NCBI RefSeq assembly: GCF_016858125.1 | Contig: NZ_CP064781.1 | Location: 1,364,001 to 1,428,000, forward strand | DNA length: 64,000 nucleotides | Origin: Azospira restricta | Lineage (GTDB): Bacteria > Pseudomonadota > Gammaproteobacteria > Burkholderiales > Rhodocyclaceae | Direction: 5' to 3' | Shown: positions 42,472-51,959 of the stretch, in pieces | Position numbering within the stretch: the stretch's first letter is position 1 | Layout: every line of letters begins with the position of its first letter | The notes under the pieces: generated by a model | The model's database searches: none | What the model saw: the letters and a program-made list of their open reading frames with translations, nothing else | Told to the model about the DNA's origin: nothing | Made by a program: the position numbers and the translations under genes

Positions 42472-44064
42472 TCAATGGCGGAAGTGGCGGGCGCCGGTGA
42501 AGACCATCGCCAGACCATGCTCGTCGGCCGCGGCAATGACTTCCTCGTCGCGCATCGAGCCGCCCGGCTGGATGACGGCGACGGCGCCGGCTTCGGCCAG
42601 CACGTCGACGCCGTCGCGGAACGGGAAGAAGGCGTCCGAGGCGACGACCGAGCCTTTCAGTTCGAGGCCGGCGTGCTGCGCCTTGATGCTGGCGATCTTG
42701 GTCGAATCGACGCGCGACATCTGGCCGGCGCCGACGCCCAGCGTCATGCCGCCGCCGCAGAAGACGATGGCGTTCGATTTCACGAACTTGGCGACGCGCT
42801 CGGCGAAGAGCAGATCCTCGATCTGCTGCGCGGTCGGCTGCTTCTTCGTCACCACCTTGAGGCCGGCGGCCTGCGCGGTGAAGTTGTCCGGCGTCTGCAC
42901 CAGCAGGCCACCGCCGACGCGCTTCAGTTCGAGCTTGTTGAGGTCGCGACCGAGCGGCACGACCAGCACGCGCAGGTTCTGCTTGGAAGCGAGGGCGGCT
43001 TTGGCTTCGGCGCTGAAGGCCGGGGCGATCAGCACTTCGACGAAGTGCTTGCGCTCGTTCATGGCATTGACGACATCGAGGCCGACTTCGCCGTTGAAGG
43101 CGATGATGCCGCCGAAGGCCGAAGTCGAGTCGGTCTTGAAGGCCTTTTCGTAGGCGCCGAGCAGGTTCGCGTCGATGGCGACGCCGCACGGGTTGGCGTG
43201 CTTGATGATGACGCAGGCCGGGGCGTCGAAGGCCTTCACGCATTCCCACGCCGCATCGGCGTCGGCGATGTTGTTGTACGAGAGTTCCTTGCCCTGCAGC
43301 TGCGTGTAGGCGGCGATGCTGCCCGGCAGCGGCTGGGCGTCGCGGTAGAAGGCGGCGCTCTGGTGCGAGTTCTCGCCGTAGCGCAGGATCTCGGTGCGGT
43401 CGAAGGCGAGCTGCAGCTTGGCCGGGAAGATCGACGGTGTCGGTGCGGCCTCGGCCGGCTTGGCTTCGGCCCCGTCGTCGAGGCCGGTCAGCCAGTTGGC
43501 GATCATGCTGTCGTAGCGGGCGGTGTGCGTGAACGCCTTCTTCGCCAGGTTGAAGCGGGTGGCGAGCTGCAGGCCGCCGTCGTTCGCCTTCATTTCGGCG
43601 AGCAGCGGCGCGTAGTCGGTGGGGTCGGTGACGATGGCGACGCCGGCGTAGTTCTTCGCCGACGAGCGGACCATCGCCGGGCCGCCGATGTCGATGTTCT
43701 CGATCGCGTCTTCGAGCGTGACGCCGGCCTTGGCGATCGTCGCGGCGAACGGATAGAGGTTCACGCAGACGAGGTCGATGGTCGGGATGCCGTGCTGCTC
43801 GATCGTCGCCATGTGCTCGGCGAGGTCGCGGCGGGCGAGGATGCCGCCGTGCACCTTCGGGTGCAGCGTCTTGACGCGGCCGTCGAGCATTTCCGGGAAA
43901 CCGGTGTAGTCGCCGATCTCGGTGACGGCGAGGCCGGCATCGCGCAGCATCTTGGCGGTGCCGCCGGTGGACAGCAGCTTGACGCCCTGGGCGGCGAGCC
44001 CCTGGGCGAAGTCGAGGACGCCGGTCTTGTCGGAGACGGAAAGGAGGGCTTGGCGGATTTTCAT
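42472..44064 (-). CDS. purH: Bifunctional AICAR formyltransferase/IMP cyclohydrolase
   Basis: A protein of 530 residues with an N-terminal IMP cyclohydrolase domain (about 1-200; [19 protein letters not shown]) and a C-terminal AICAR transformylase domain ([16 protein letters not shown], [21 protein letters not shown] [13 protein letters not shown]). Last two steps of IMP synthesis. An ATG nine bases upstream (44073) overlaps the fis stop and may be the coupled start. Confidence 0.96.
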   Translation of the reverse strand: MKIRQALLSVSDKTGVLDFAQGLAAQGVKLLSTGGTAKMLRDAGLAVTEIGDYTGFPEMLDGRVKTLHPKVHGGILARRDLAEHMATIEQHGIPTIDLVCVNLYPFAATIAKAGVTLEDAIENIDIGGPAMVRSSAKNYAGVAIVTDPTDYAPLLAEMKANDGGLQLATRFNLAKKAFTHTARYDSMIANWLTGLDDGAEAKPAEAAPTPSIFPAKLQLAFDRTEILRYGENSHQSAAFYRDAQPLPGSIAAYTQLQGKELSYNNIADADAAWECVKAFDAPACVIIKHANPCGVAIDANLLGAYEKAFKTDSTSAFGGIIAFNGEVGLDVVNAMNERKHFVEVLIAPAFSAEAKAALASKQNLRVLVVPLGRDLNKLELKRVGGGLLVQTPDNFTAQAAGLKVVTKKQPTAQQIEDLLFAERVAKFVKSNAIVFCGGGMTLGVGAGQMSRVDSTKIASIKAQHAGLELKGSVVASDAFFPFRDGVDVLAEAGAVAVIQPGGSMRDEEVIAAADEHGLAMVFTGARHFRH

Positions 44065-44072
44065 GGCGGGCA

Positions 44073-44309
44073 TCAAAGCAGTTGGTATTCGGTGAGTTTC
44101 TTCCTGAGCGTGTTGCGGTTGATGCCGAGCATCTCCGCCGCCAGCGTCTGGTTGCCGCCGGCCTGCTGCAGGACCACTTCGAGCATGGGCTTCTCGACGT
44201 TCTTCAGCACCATGTCGTAGATCGCGGACGGCATCTCGCCGTCGAGGTCGCGAAAGTATTTTTCCAATGCGCCGGCGACGCACGCCGATATGTCGTTGTT
44301 ACGGGCCAT
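44073..44309 (-). CDS. fis: Nucleoid-associated protein Fis
   Basis: A protein of 78 residues, the short form seen in betaproteobacteria. The helix-turn-helix region near the C-terminus reads [22 protein letters not shown]. It binds DNA as a dimer and influences rRNA and other promoters. It lies 41 bases downstream of dusB, the classical dusB-fis arrangement, and is preceded by GGGGAAGG. Confidence 0.96.
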   Translation of the reverse strand: MARNNDISACVAGALEKYFRDLDGEMPSAIYDMVLKNVEKPMLEVVLQQAGGNQTLAAEMLGINRNTLRKKLTEYQLL

Positions 44310-44350
44310 CGTGGCCTTCCCCTTTAGTTGTTGTTTGCTGCCGGCGCCGC

Positions 44351-45388
44351 TCAGGCAGCGAGCGCGTCGGGTGCTTCGTTGCTGCTGTCGCTCTCGGTGT
44401 AGCGAAGGTGCTCGCCCTGCTCGGCGAGGCTGAAAAAGAAATCGTTGACCGCCTGCCGCTGCAGCTCCAGCGTCGGCAGCTGGTTCATCGCGTGGCGGAA
44501 GGCGGCCGAGCCGACCAGACCCTTGGTGTACCAGGCGATGTGCTTGCGGGCGACGCGCACGCCGGTTTCGATGCCGTAGAAACTGTAGAGGTCCTCCAGG
44601 TGCGCGCCGAGGATGGCGTGGATCTCGTCGACGCGCGCCGGCGGCAGGTGCTCGCCGGTCTTCAGGAAATGCTCGATTTCGCGGAACAGCCACGGGCGGC
44701 CCTGTGCGGCGCGACCGATCATCACCGCGTCGGCACCGGTGTGGTCGAGCACCGCCTTCGCCTTCTCCGGCGAACCGATGTCGCCGTTGGCGATGATCGG
44801 GATGCGGGCTGCCGCCTTGACGGCGCGGATGGTGTCGTATTCGGCCTGCCCGGTGTACTGCTGGCAGCGCGTGCGGCCGTGGATCGCCAGCGCGCGGATG
44901 CCGGCGCCTTCGGCGATCTTCAGGATGGCGAGCGCGTTCCGGTTGTGGCTGTCCCAGCCGGTGCGGATCTTCAGCGTCACCGGCGTGTCCGGCACCGCCT
45001 GCACGACGGCGTCGAGGATCTGCTTGACCAGCGGTTCGTCGCGCAGCAGCGCCGAGCCGGCCATCACGTTGCACACCTTCTTCGCCGGGCAGCCCATGTT
45101 GATGTCGATGATCTGCGCGCCGTTGGCGACGTTGTGGCGCGCCGCGTCGGCCATCATCTGCGGGTCGGCGCCGGCGATCTGCACCGACACCGGCTCGACC
45201 TCGCCGGCATGGTTGGCGCGGCGGATCGTCTTCGCGCTGCCGTAGAGCAGCGAATTCGAGGTGACCATCTCGGACACCGCGAGGCCGGCGCCGAGCGTCT
45301 TGCACAGCTGGCGGAACGGCCGGTCGGTGACGCCCGCCATGGGCGCGACGAAGAGGTTGTTGCGGAGCGTGAAACCGCAGAATTCCAT
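44351..45388 (-). CDS. dusB: tRNA-dihydrouridine synthase B
   Basis: An FMN enzyme of 345 residues with APMAGVTDRPFR near the start, catalytic Cys in NMGCPAKKV, and HGRTRCQQYTG and IGRAAQGRPWLF. It reduces uridine in the D-loop of tRNAs. First gene of the dusB-fis-purH-purD operon. A minus-strand TACAAT (45429-45424) about 36 bases upstream is a possible -10. Confidence 0.96.
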   Translation of the reverse strand: MEFCGFTLRNNLFVAPMAGVTDRPFRQLCKTLGAGLAVSEMVTSNSLLYGSAKTIRRANHAGEVEPVSVQIAGADPQMMADAARHNVANGAQIIDINMGCPAKKVCNVMAGSALLRDEPLVKQILDAVVQAVPDTPVTLKIRTGWDSHNRNALAILKIAEGAGIRALAIHGRTRCQQYTGQAEYDTIRAVKAAARIPIIANGDIGSPEKAKAVLDHTGADAVMIGRAAQGRPWLFREIEHFLKTGEHLPPARVDEIHAILGAHLEDLYSFYGIETGVRVARKHIAWYTKGLVGSAAFRHAMNQLPTLELQRQAVNDFFFSLAEQGEHLRYTESDSSNEAPDALAA

Positions 45389-45541
45389 GGCGGAAACGAG
45401 GGGTCGGGCTGGGGAAGGCGCGGATTGTACCGCAACTGCTGCCTAAAAAATAGTCAGCTCGGCGTGCCGGCGGGGCTTCAGATTCCTTGTTTGCTGCCGT
45501 AATGATTCCTATGGTGGATGTGGTCGTCGACGAGGAATCTT

Positions 45542-46123
45542 ATGCAGGCCGTTGAGGCAGGACCGGGGAATGGCGACGAAGGCGGCGGCGATGCGCCGAG
45601 CCGCTTCGTGTTGCCGCGCCGCACCTTCCTGCTGGCGCTGATCGGCATCGTCGCGCTGCTGGCGCTGCTGATCGCCGGTGGGGTCGCGTTCTACGCGCAA
45701 GGCAAGGCACAGGCCGCCGCGCAGGCCGCGGCACAGGAGAAGGCGCGGGCCGCACGCGCGCAGGCGGCGGCGCACGACGCGGACAACCTGGCGAAGCTGG
45801 AGGCGGCGCGGCAGGCGCACCGGGAAATCCTGGAAACCGGGCGCCTGGCGCCGCCGGTCGCGCCGGCGCCGCCCGCGCCGCAACCGGCCGTCGAGGCCGT
45901 GTCGCCGGCGGCGGCTGTGCCGGTCGCCGGCGCGGCGGCAGCGCCGCCGGCCGCAGCGAAGATCGCCGAGAAAAAGCCGGCGCCGGCGCAGCGGGAGGAG
46001 GCGTCCGTGATCGTTCCCGGCCCCGGCGGCGGCTGCGCGGTCAGCGGCAGCAATCCGCAGGACTACGGGCAGGCACTCGGCCGCTGCCTGGAGGAATTCA
46101 ACCGGCTGGAGGGGCGCCGCTAG
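45542..46123 (+). CDS. Single-pass membrane protein with Ala/Pro-rich periplasmic region, unknown
   Basis: A protein of 193 residues. A Gly/Asp-rich start, one membrane helix (about 29-52), an Ala-rich coiled-coil stretch (about 54-100), then a Pro/Ala linker and a small C-terminal segment with two Cys (GGGCAVSGSNPQDYGQALGRC). ATG 45542 is favoured by GAGGAA five to six bases upstream. I do not recognise the family. Confidence 0.7.
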   Translation: MQAVEAGPGNGDEGGGDAPSRFVLPRRTFLLALIGIVALLALLIAGGVAFYAQGKAQAAAQAAAQEKARAARAQAAAHDADNLAKLEAARQAHREILETGRLAPPVAPAPPAPQPAVEAVSPAAAVPVAGAAAAPPAAAKIAEKKPAPAQREEASVIVPGPGGGCAVSGSNPQDYGQALGRCLEEFNRLEGRR

Positions 46124-46135
46124 CGGCGCGGGCGT

Positions 46136-46618
46136 TCAACGGCGCTCGTAGCGCACGAAGGCGAAGCCGATGCCGCCGGCGCTGACGTGCGCCTCGCGCG
46201 CGGTTTCGCGCCATTGGTCTGCGGGAAAGTCGGGGAACCAGGCGTCGCCCTCGTGGCGGCCGTCGACTTCCGTCAGGTACATGCGCTGCGCGAGCGGCAG
46301 CGCCTGCCGGTAGAGTTCGGCCCCGCCGATGACGAAGGCTTCCTCCGCGTCCGCGCACAGCGCCAGCGCGGCTTCCAGCGAGGTCGCCAGTTCGCCGCCG
46401 TCGGCCCGGTAGCCGGCGTTGCGGCTGACCACGATGTTGCGCCGGCCGGGCAGCGGCCGGCCCAGCGATTCCCAGGTCTTGCGCCCCATGATCACCGGCT
46501 TGCCGAGTGTGGTCGTCTTGAAGTGGCGCAGGTCTTCCGGCAGGTGCCAGGGCAGCGCGTTGTCGCGCCCGATCAGGCGCTCGCGGTCCATCGCCGCGAT
46601 CAGCGAGAGGATGGTCAT
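46136..46618 (-). CDS. folA: Dihydrofolate reductase
   Basis: A protein of 160 residues that reduces dihydrofolate with NADPH. Motifs: LIAAMDRERLIGRDNALPWHLPEDLRHFK (key parts LPWHLPEDL and HFK), PVIMGRKTWESLG, and FVIGGAELYRQAL. It starts inside the end of pgi (four-base overlap) and is the last gene of thyA-pgi-folA, placing it with the enzyme that generates its substrate. Confidence 0.96.
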   Translation of the reverse strand: MTILSLIAAMDRERLIGRDNALPWHLPEDLRHFKTTTLGKPVIMGRKTWESLGRPLPGRRNIVVSRNAGYRADGGELATSLEAALALCADAEEAFVIGGAELYRQALPLAQRMYLTEVDGRHEGDAWFPDFPADQWRETAREAHVSAGGIGFAFVRYERR

Positions 46619-48213
46619 GCCGGACTCCGGTGGCGGCGCAGCCAGGCGGCGAGCCCGGCAGTCGAGGGGTCGGTGGCGACCGCTGCGCCGGACTCGATTG
46701 CCGGCAGCAGGCGGGCGGCGAGCTGCTTGCCGAGTTCGACGCCCCACTGGTCGAAGGGGTTGATGCCCCAGATCGCCGCCTGCGCGCAGACCTTGTGCTC
46801 GTAGGCGGCGACCAGCTGGCCGAGGGTGAACGGCGTCAGCCGCGGCAGCAGCAGCGTCGACGACGGCTGGTTGCCGGGGCAGGCGCGCAGCGGGTCGCCG
46901 TTGTCGCTGCCGAAGGCCAGCGCCTCGGCCTGCGCCAGGCAGTTGGCGAGCAGTTTCTCGTGGTGGCCGGCGAGCGGATAGTCGCTGGCGGCGCAGGCGA
47001 TGAAGTCGCTCGGGATCAGCCAGCCGCCCTGGTGCAGCAGCTGGAAGTAGGCGTGCTGCGTATTGCTGCCGGCGCCGCCCCAGACCACCGGCGCGGTGTG
47101 CACGCCGACCGGCGTGCCGTCCGGGCGCCGCGATTTGCCGTTCGATTCCATGTCCAGCTGCTGCAGGTACTCCGGCAGCCAGCGCAGTGACTGCGTGTAG
47201 GGCGAGATCGACAGATTCCAGGCGCCGAGGAAGTCGATGTTCCAGATGCCGAGCAGCGCCATCAGCAGCGGCAGGTTACGTTCGGTCGGCGCGTCGCGGA
47301 AGTGGCGGTCCATGCGCTCGGCGCCGGCGAGCATCTGCTCGAAGCCGTCCATGCCGATCGCCAGCGCCAGCGGCAGGCCGACCGGCGACCACAGCGAGAA
47401 GCGGCCGCCGACCCAGTCGCGGAATTCGAACAGCTTGCCGGGGGCGACGCCGAAGCGCAGCGCCTCGCCGGCGTTGGCGGTGACTGCGGCGAACTGCTGC
47501 GCCATCGCCGCATCGGCGGCGTCGCCGGAGGCGGTCAGCAGCCAGTCGCGGGCGCTCTTCGCGTTGGCGAGCGTTTCCAGCGTCGTGAAGGTCTTGCTGG
47601 CGACGATGAACAGCGTGCTGCGCGGGTCGAGGTTCTCCAGCACCGGCGCCAGGTCGGCGGCGTCGAGGTTGGAGACGTAGTGGATGCGCAGCGCCGGGTG
47701 GGCGAACGCGGCCAGCGCCGCGGTCGCCATGCGCGGCCCGAGGTCGGAGCCGCCGATGCCGATGTTGACGACGGCGCGGATCGGCTCGCCGGAATAGCCG
47801 CGCAGTCGCCCGCTGCGCACCGCGTCGCAGAAGTCGCGCATGCGCTGGCGGCTGTCTCGGACCGCCGGCATCACGTCCTCGCCGGCCGGCGTCACCAGCG
47901 ACGCGGCGCTGCTGCGCAGCGCGGTGTGCAGCGCGGCGCGGCCCTCGCTGCCGTTCACCGCGTCGCCGGCGAACATGCGCGCGATCCAGCCGCGCACGTC
48001 GGCTTCCGTCGCCAGATCGGCGAGCAGGGCGATGGTCTGCGCGTCGATGCGCTGCTTCGAGTAGTCGAAGAGCAGGCCGTCGGTTTCGAGCGAGAAGCGC
48101 GCGAAGCGTTCCCGGTCTTCGGCGAACAGGTCGCGCAGGTGTTTCGGGCGCAGCGTCGCCGCGTGTCGGGTGAGCGCCTGCCAGGCGGGCGTGTCGGCGA
48201 TGCTCCGGGTCAT
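46615..48213 (-). CDS. pgi: Glucose-6-phosphate isomerase
   Basis: A protein of 532 residues interconverting glucose-6-phosphate and fructose-6-phosphate. Signatures: VNIGIGGSDLGP, FIVASKTFTTLETL, GGRFSLWSPVGLPLAL, the catalytic-Glu region and NPFDQWGVELGK. It lies three bases after thyA and overlaps folA, an unusual insertion of a sugar-phosphate enzyme between two folate genes. Confidence 0.97.
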   Translation of the reverse strand: MTRSIADTPAWQALTRHAATLRPKHLRDLFAEDRERFARFSLETDGLLFDYSKQRIDAQTIALLADLATEADVRGWIARMFAGDAVNGSEGRAALHTALRSSAASLVTPAGEDVMPAVRDSRQRMRDFCDAVRSGRLRGYSGEPIRAVVNIGIGGSDLGPRMATAALAAFAHPALRIHYVSNLDAADLAPVLENLDPRSTLFIVASKTFTTLETLANAKSARDWLLTASGDAADAAMAQQFAAVTANAGEALRFGVAPGKLFEFRDWVGGRFSLWSPVGLPLALAIGMDGFEQMLAGAERMDRHFRDAPTERNLPLLMALLGIWNIDFLGAWNLSISPYTQSLRWLPEYLQQLDMESNGKSRRPDGTPVGVHTAPVVWGGAGSNTQHAYFQLLHQGGWLIPSDFIACAASDYPLAGHHEKLLANCLAQAEALAFGSDNGDPLRACPGNQPSSTLLLPRLTPFTLGQLVAAYEHKVCAQAAIWGINPFDQWGVELGKQLAARLLPAIESGAAVATDPSTAGLAAWLRRHRSPA

Positions 48214-48216
48214 GGG

Positions 48217-49011
48217 CTAGACGGCGACGGGCGCCGGGATGTGGGGCTGCGGGTCGTAGCCTTCGAGCGTGAAGTCCTCGAAGCGGAAGGCGAAGATGTC
48301 CTTGACCTCGGGGTTCAGCCGCATCGTCGGCAGCGGCCGCGGCGCGCGCGTCAGCTGCAGCTTCGCCTGCTCCAGATGGTTGCTGTACAGGTGTGCGTCC
48401 CCGAGCGTGTGCACGAAGTCGCCTGGCCGGTAGCCGCAGACCTGCGCCAGCATCAGCGTCAAGAGCGCATAGGAGGCGATGTTGAACGGCACGCCGAGGA
48501 AGATGTCGGCGCTGCGCTGGTAGAGCTGGCAGGAGAGGCGGCCGTCGGCGACGTAGAACTGGAACAACGCGTGGCACGGCGGCAGCGCCATGTGCTCGAC
48601 GTCGCCGGGATTCCAGGCGCTGACCAGGTGTCGGCGCGAGTCCGGGTTCTTCTTCAGGCCCTCGACCAGCTGCACGATCTGGTCGATCTCGCGGCCGTCG
48701 GCGGTCTGCCAGTGCCGCCACTGGTGGCCGTAGACCGGGCCGAGGTCGCCGTTGGCGTCGGCCCACTCGTCCCAGATGCGGACGCCGTTGTCCTGCAGGT
48801 ACTTGATGTTGGTATCGCCGGCGAGGAACCACAGCAGTTCGTGGATGATCGAACGGAGGTGCAGCTTCTTCGTCGTCAGCAGCGGGAAGCCGTCCTCGAG
48901 GTTGAAGCGCATCTGCCAGCCGAACACCGAGCGCGTGCCGGTGCCGGTGCGGTCGGTCTTGGCATTGCCGTGCGTCAGCACGTGCTGCATCAGGTCGAGA
49001 TATTGCTGCAT
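48217..49011 (-). CDS. thyA: Thymidylate synthase
   Basis: A protein of 264 residues, ThyA type. The catalytic Cys is in [12 protein letters not shown]; RSxDIFLG-type [19 protein letters not shown] and the C-terminal APVAV are intact. It methylates dUMP using methylene-THF. A minus-strand TAGAAT (49053-49048) is a possible -10 for the thyA-pgi-folA operon. Confidence 0.98.
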   Translation of the reverse strand: MQQYLDLMQHVLTHGNAKTDRTGTGTRSVFGWQMRFNLEDGFPLLTTKKLHLRSIIHELLWFLAGDTNIKYLQDNGVRIWDEWADANGDLGPVYGHQWRHWQTADGREIDQIVQLVEGLKKNPDSRRHLVSAWNPGDVEHMALPPCHALFQFYVADGRLSCQLYQRSADIFLGVPFNIASYALLTLMLAQVCGYRPGDFVHTLGDAHLYSNHLEQAKLQLTRAPRPLPTMRLNPEVKDIFAFRFEDFTLEGYDPQPHIPAPVAV

Positions 49012-49119
49012 GGGGATTGCTTGGGTCGGTGTGAGAATCGAACGGGCATTCTAATTGAATTCGGCGAATTCGGCGGCGGCCGCCAACCCGGCCGCGGCCA
49101 TGAATATTGAATAACGGGC

Positions 49120-49149
49120 TTGCCCGGGGGCGCTTCCGCTCGCTAGACT
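49120..49149 (+). promoter_or_regulatory. Sigma-70 promoter of the PilZ-like gene
   Basis: TTGCCC (49120-49125), an 18-base spacer and TAGACT (49144-49149), about 57 bases before the ATG at 49207. The region between thyA and this gene (about 195 bases) holds nothing else recognisable apart from a short GAATTCGGC tandem at 49056-49074. Confidence 0.5.
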
Positions 49150-49206
49150 TGGCGGCTTAACGACAAGGTCGGCCGGACCGGGCGGCGACTGCGGAGGGGG
49201 CTCAGC

Positions 49207-50751
49207 ATGATTCTCAATCTATTCTCGTCGCGGCCGGATCATCCGCTGGCCGACGCCAAGGAGGTAAAGCGGGTTCTCGCCGAACTGCCGCCGGATAACG
49301 CCTTCAAGGCGGTCGACGAGATTGCCGGCTGGCTGGAGTCGCTGGCGAACGCCGAGGACTTCCGCGTCGACCTGCTGTTCGATGTCGCCCGCCAGCTCGA
49401 CGACGCCGTGCAACCGCACCTGAAGCGGCTGGCGCGCGACTACTTCGGCACGCCGCGGCTGTCGCGCGCCGAGGAGAAGCGCCTGTGGTCGGCCAATTTC
49501 GGCTACTGGGGACTGCTCGCCGCGGTCTGCGAGCGCTGCCTGACGGCGCTGGCGGACAAGGGTAGCGGCGACAAAGGCGGCGAAAAGGGTGCCGAGGCGC
49601 TGCGCGGTGCGCTGCCGCTGGTCGCCGCGCGCACCATCGCCGCGCTCGGGCAGCAGGTGAAATGGATGGAGTTCCGCTACGGCCCGATCGAAGCCAACCT
49701 CTGGCACCGGCTCGGCCGTGCCTACCTGATCGCCGAGGCCGGCAAGGTCGCGCAGAAGCCGCTGCAGCTCTATCCCAATGTGCCCGGGTCGACCACCGTC
49801 GCCGGCGAATACCTGCATGTGCTGGCTTTCCATGCCTCGTCGATGGACAGCCTGTTGCCGCTCGAAATCGAGCTGGCCGATCGCCTGATCGCGCATTTCC
49901 AGTCCGGCTTCGCGTTCTCGCCCGATGGACACGAGCAGGGCGTCTACTGGGTCGACGCCGCCAAGGCGCAACCGCCGATGCGCATGGCCAAGGTGCCGTC
50001 GGCGATGACGCCGACGCTGCGCTTCTTCTCCCCGGGCGCGGTGCCCAAGGCGCTCGACGAGCTGATCCGTCACGTCGAGCGCGGCGAGGTGCCGACCGAC
50101 CTGCATCTCGGCGGGCAGTACCAGGCGAAGACGGTGCTGCCGGTGCTGCGCCACCTGGCGCTGTACTGGGCGCCGCAGCCGCCGCAGCGCGAACACCCGC
50201 GGCACAACGTGAAGACGCGGCTGGCCGTGCTGCACGGCTTCGACGACAGCTTCACGGTCTTTGCCGGCGAGGTCGCCCGCGTCGGCAAGGAGCGTGCGGC
50301 GGAGAGCTGGGTGGTCGAGAACGTCAGCCTCGGCGGCTTCGGCGCCGCGGTCGACAACCTGCGCGGCGACTGGCTGAAGGTCGGCTCGCTGATCAGCATG
50401 CAGCCGGAGGGCGGCGACAACTGGGTGCTCGGTATCGTCCGCCGCTTCTCGCGCGACAGCGAGACGCAGGCTGGCGTCGGCATCCAGACGCTGGCGCGGC
50501 AGGCGACCGCGATCGAGCTGCGGCCGCGTTCGGCGACCTATTCGGTGGGCAGCGGCGTGCCCGGCATCCGCCTGCCGGAGGATCGCGCGCCGGGCGAGGT
50601 GCGGCTGGTGCTGCCGCACGCCACCTTCGACATCCGCGAGAGCCTGGAGTACGCCAGCGGCGACAAGCGCTACCTGCTGACGCCGATCGAGCTGATCGAG
50701 AGCGGTGCCGACTTCGAGATCGCCCGCTACCGCGAGCTGGTCGAGTCCTGA
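49207..50751 (+). CDS. Large protein with C-terminal PilZ-like domain
   Basis: A soluble protein of 514 residues without signal or membrane helix. The first two-thirds are mostly helical and not recognised. From about 335, RHNVKTRLAVLHGF and WVVENVSLGGFGA resemble a PilZ domain; the second motif (N/DxSxxG) is good, the first (RxxxR) only approximate. It might thus be a c-di-GMP effector or a degenerate relative. The ATG is preceded by GGAGGGG. Its stop is directly followed by the stop of the convergent mog gene. Confidence 0.75.
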   Translation: MILNLFSSRPDHPLADAKEVKRVLAELPPDNAFKAVDEIAGWLESLANAEDFRVDLLFDVARQLDDAVQPHLKRLARDYFGTPRLSRAEEKRLWSANFGYWGLLAAVCERCLTALADKGSGDKGGEKGAEALRGALPLVAARTIAALGQQVKWMEFRYGPIEANLWHRLGRAYLIAEAGKVAQKPLQLYPNVPGSTTVAGEYLHVLAFHASSMDSLLPLEIELADRLIAHFQSGFAFSPDGHEQGVYWVDAAKAQPPMRMAKVPSAMTPTLRFFSPGAVPKALDELIRHVERGEVPTDLHLGGQYQAKTVLPVLRHLALYWAPQPPQREHPRHNVKTRLAVLHGFDDSFTVFAGEVARVGKERAAESWVVENVSLGGFGAAVDNLRGDWLKVGSLISMQPEGGDNWVLGIVRRFSRDSETQAGVGIQTLARQATAIELRPRSATYSVGSGVPGIRLPEDRAPGEVRLVLPHATFDIRESLEYASGDKRYLLTPIELIESGADFEIARYRELVES

Positions 50752-51354
50752 CTACTTCGCGCGGATCGCCGACTTCGGCCGGAAGGCCTTGACCACCGTT
50801 TCGTCGGTGTCGATGTAGGGTCCGCCGATCAGGTCGAGGCAGTAGGGCACGGCGGCGAAGATGCCCGGCACCTTCGGCTGGCCGTCGGCGTCCTTCAGCC
50901 CCTCCAGCGTTTCCTGGATAGCCTTCGGCTGTCCCGGCAGGTTGAGGATCAGCGCCTGCTTGCGGATCACGCCGACCTGGCGCGACAGGATCGCGGTCGG
51001 CACGAAGGCGAGGCTGATCTGCCGCATCTGCTCGCCGAAGCCCGGCATCACCCGGTCGGCGACGGCGAGCGTGGCTTCCGGCGTGACGTCGCGCGGCGCC
51101 GGGCCGGTACCGCCGGTGGTCAGCACCAGATGGCAGCCGACCGTATCGACCAGCTCGATCAGCGTGCTTTCGATGACTGCCTGCTCGTCCGGGATCAGCC
51201 GCGTCTCCATCCGCCACGGCGAGCTCAGTGCGCGGCCGAACCAGTCGCGCAGCGCCGGGATGCCCTTGTCTTCGTAGACGCCCTGCGAGGCGCGGTCGCT
51301 GATCGAGACCAGGCCGATCAGCAGGGTTTGCGTGGCCGCGTCAGTCGCTGTCAT
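50752..51354 (-). CDS. mog: Molybdopterin adenylyltransferase Mog-like
   Basis: A protein of 200 residues with the MoaB/Mog signature TTGGTGPAPRDVTPEA and the conserved ILNLPGQPKAI. It adenylates molybdopterin before molybdate insertion. ATG 51354 lies inside the end of yjgA (14-base overlap), so the two are cotranscribed. Molybdenum cofactor is needed for nitrate reductase and similar enzymes, fitting an anaerobic lifestyle. Confidence 0.92.
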   Translation of the reverse strand: MTATDAATQTLLIGLVSISDRASQGVYEDKGIPALRDWFGRALSSPWRMETRLIPDEQAVIESTLIELVDTVGCHLVLTTGGTGPAPRDVTPEATLAVADRVMPGFGEQMRQISLAFVPTAILSRQVGVIRKQALILNLPGQPKAIQETLEGLKDADGQPKVPGIFAAVPYCLDLIGGPYIDTDETVVKAFRPKSAIRAK

Positions 51355-51880
51355 GGTCGTCTCCGGAGGCGCCGCTGGCGGCATCCTTGCCCGCGTCGAG
51401 CGCCTTCAGTTCCTGGAAGATCGCGCGGTAGCTGCGCGGCGGCTTCTGCCCTTCCTGCTCCTTCAGCGCGCTGCGGCGCAGCGCGCGCAGGTGCTGCAGG
51501 TCGGCGCCGGGGAAGGCCGCGACGATCTCGGCGAGCGTCTGCTCGTCTGCCATCAGCCGCGTGCGCAGGCGCTCGATGCGGTGCATGCGCGCCACTTCCG
51601 TCGCCGATTCGCCGCGCAGGTTGGCGAGCGCGGCGCGGATCGGTTCCGGGTCGAGGTCGCGCATCAGCTTGCCGACGTATTGCAGCTGGCGCCGCTTCGC
51701 GCCGTGGCTGTTCATCCGCTGCGCTTCCTGCAGCGCATCGCGCAGGTGCTCGGGGATGTCGATCCGCTTCAGGCTGTCGGCGGGCAGCCCCGCCAGTTCC
51801 TCGCCGAGTTCCTGCAGCGCTTCCATCTGCTGCTTCTTGCGGGTTTTCGACAGGGGTTCGCGGTCGTCGGCGGTGGACAT
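51341..51880 (-). CDS. yjgA: YjgA/DarP-like ribosome-associated protein (DUF615)
   Basis: A protein of 179 residues, mostly helical and charged, with SKTRKKQQMEALQELGEEL, RRQLQYVGKLMRDLD and FPGADLQHLRALRR, all typical of DUF615 (YjgA), which binds late 50S assembly intermediates. Divergent from pmbA, the same arrangement as yjgA-pmbA in E. coli. Confidence 0.93.
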   Translation of the reverse strand: MSTADDREPLSKTRKKQQMEALQELGEELAGLPADSLKRIDIPEHLRDALQEAQRMNSHGAKRRQLQYVGKLMRDLDPEPIRAALANLRGESATEVARMHRIERLRTRLMADEQTLAEIVAAFPGADLQHLRALRRSALKEQEGQKPPRSYRAIFQELKALDAGKDAASGASGDDHDSD

Positions 51881-51959
51881 GGCGTGCTTCGGGGTGGGCT
51901 GGGGCGGGCTGCTATGATAGCGGCTTTCCCGCCAATCCCGAACGCCAGGACTGCCGACC

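Noticed and set aside
41080-44220. Very long open frame on the plus strand (over 1000 codons)
   Set aside because: It runs antisense to purD and purH, which are unmistakable. Long shadow frames are expected in GC-rich coding sequence.
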